A stretch of DNA of 64,000 bases, taken from assembly GCF_036250695.1 (NCBI RefSeq), contig NZ_CP109427.1, positions 3,038,001 to 3,102,000 of the forward strand, given 5' to 3'. The notes below the pieces were generated by a model, which ran no database searches, was not told the origin of the DNA, and saw nothing but the letters and a program-made list of their open reading frames with translations. This document shows, piece by piece, positions 63,841-64,000 of the stretch (position 1 is the first letter of the stretch; the number at the start of each line of letters is the position of its first letter). A program made the translations under genes and the position numbers. This DNA comes from Streptomyces sp. NBC_01497. GTDB taxonomy: Bacteria; Actinomycetota; Actinomycetes; Streptomycetales; Streptomycetaceae.

Positions 63841-64000
63841 GTGGAAGACCAGCCCGCCCAAGCCGACTACGCCGCTTACGAGACGGATCCGCTCTTCGGG
63901 GCGCTTCCCGGCGGTTACGACGCGCAGCAGCACGGGAGTGAGCAGTACCAGTACGGCGCCGGTCAGTATCCGGAGCAGCAGCACACGTATGCCGGGACGA
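63841..64000 (+). CDS. N-terminus of a Gln/Tyr/Gly-rich protein, cut by the window edge
   Basis: From the GTG at 63841 the frame reads an acidic start (EDQPAQADYAAYETDPLFG) and a Tyr/Gln/His-rich stretch (YDAQQHGSEQYQYGAGQ), open to the window edge. GAGAGA lies upstream as a weak ribosome-binding site, and a promoter-like pair is at 63777-63806. Only 53 codons are visible. The composition resembles disordered leaders of Streptomyces envelope proteins or peptidases; the family cannot be told. Confidence 0.6.
   Translation, partial: MEDQPAQADYAAYETDPLFGALPGGYDAQQHGSEQYQYGAGQYPEQQHTYAGT

Overview
The window is a piece of a high-GC actinobacterial chromosome, almost certainly Streptomyces. GC is very high with strong third-position GC, GTG/TTG starts are common, many genes overlap by 4 bp (ATGA/GTGA), and the gene set is typical of the Streptomyces core. 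From memory (not searched), the order of housekeeping genes resembles the S. coelicolor region from the mutase genes through sdh, trpS, glyA, mdh, folD, purHN and sucCD to icmB, so most of the window is core chromosome rather than recent acquisition. I see no rRNA, tRNA, insertion sequence, prophage, CRISPR array or replication origin.

Layout. 1-3.4 kb: a methylmalonyl-CoA mutase-type large subunit (3' end cut off), then an ECF sigma factor with a translationally coupled membrane partner. 3.8-6.4 kb: a GH20 hexosaminidase lipoprotein and an OHCU-decarboxylase-like protein that appears to lack its key motif. 6.6-10.1 kb: the sdhCDAB operon with a strong terminator. 10.2-14.1 kb: small membrane proteins, a TerD/vWA protein, and a TetR regulator next to a membrane gene whose promoter carries two matching palindromes. 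14.3-20.1 kb: an orphan solute-binding protein, a PhyH dioxygenase, the divergent pair of a DD-carboxypeptidase and an SCO4848-type membrane protein, and a YihY/BrkB membrane protein. 20.3-22.7 kb: a dprE1-dprE2 pair. 22.8-28.9 kb: a 2'-5' RNA ligase family protein, trpS, glyA with a ZTP riboswitch leader, ornithine aminotransferase and a DMT transporter. 29-34 kb: a YgiB/YgiC-like pair, a MocR regulator divergent from a CMD/AhpD protein, and a PEP mutase family protein. 34.2-37.5 kb: a tightly coupled three-gene membrane operon of unknown function. 37.7-46 kb: mdh, an HTH-DUF2690 protein, DUF3017-folD, and purN-purH. 46-51.4 kb: membrane proteins and an XRE-ECF-TM fusion. 51.6-53.7 kb: sucCD. 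54.2-62.6 kb: a bidirectional MoxR/DUF5682/vWA and SWIM/DUF5691 cluster. 63.2 kb to end: icmB and the start of a Gln/Tyr-rich protein.

Themes. Three TCA-cycle loci (sdhCDAB, mdh, sucCD) share the window with one-carbon and purine genes (glyA, folD, purN, purH). The glyA leader is a convincing ZTP (pfl) riboswitch, so glyA would respond to the AICAR-derived alarmone whose precursor PurH consumes. The two ends carry complementary halves of a B12-dependent acyl-CoA mutase: a catalytic subunit without a B12 domain, and a stand-alone B12-binding subunit.

The best candidates for little-described systems are two. The first is the 34.2-37.5 kb operon, where the C-terminus of a membrane protein and the N-terminus of the next protein share an IGDHxxVxN motif of the kind seen in amyloid-type signalling. 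The second is the five-gene MoxR-vWA-SWIM cluster at 54.2-62.6 kb, whose two arms diverge from a region holding a perfect 14-bp inverted repeat.
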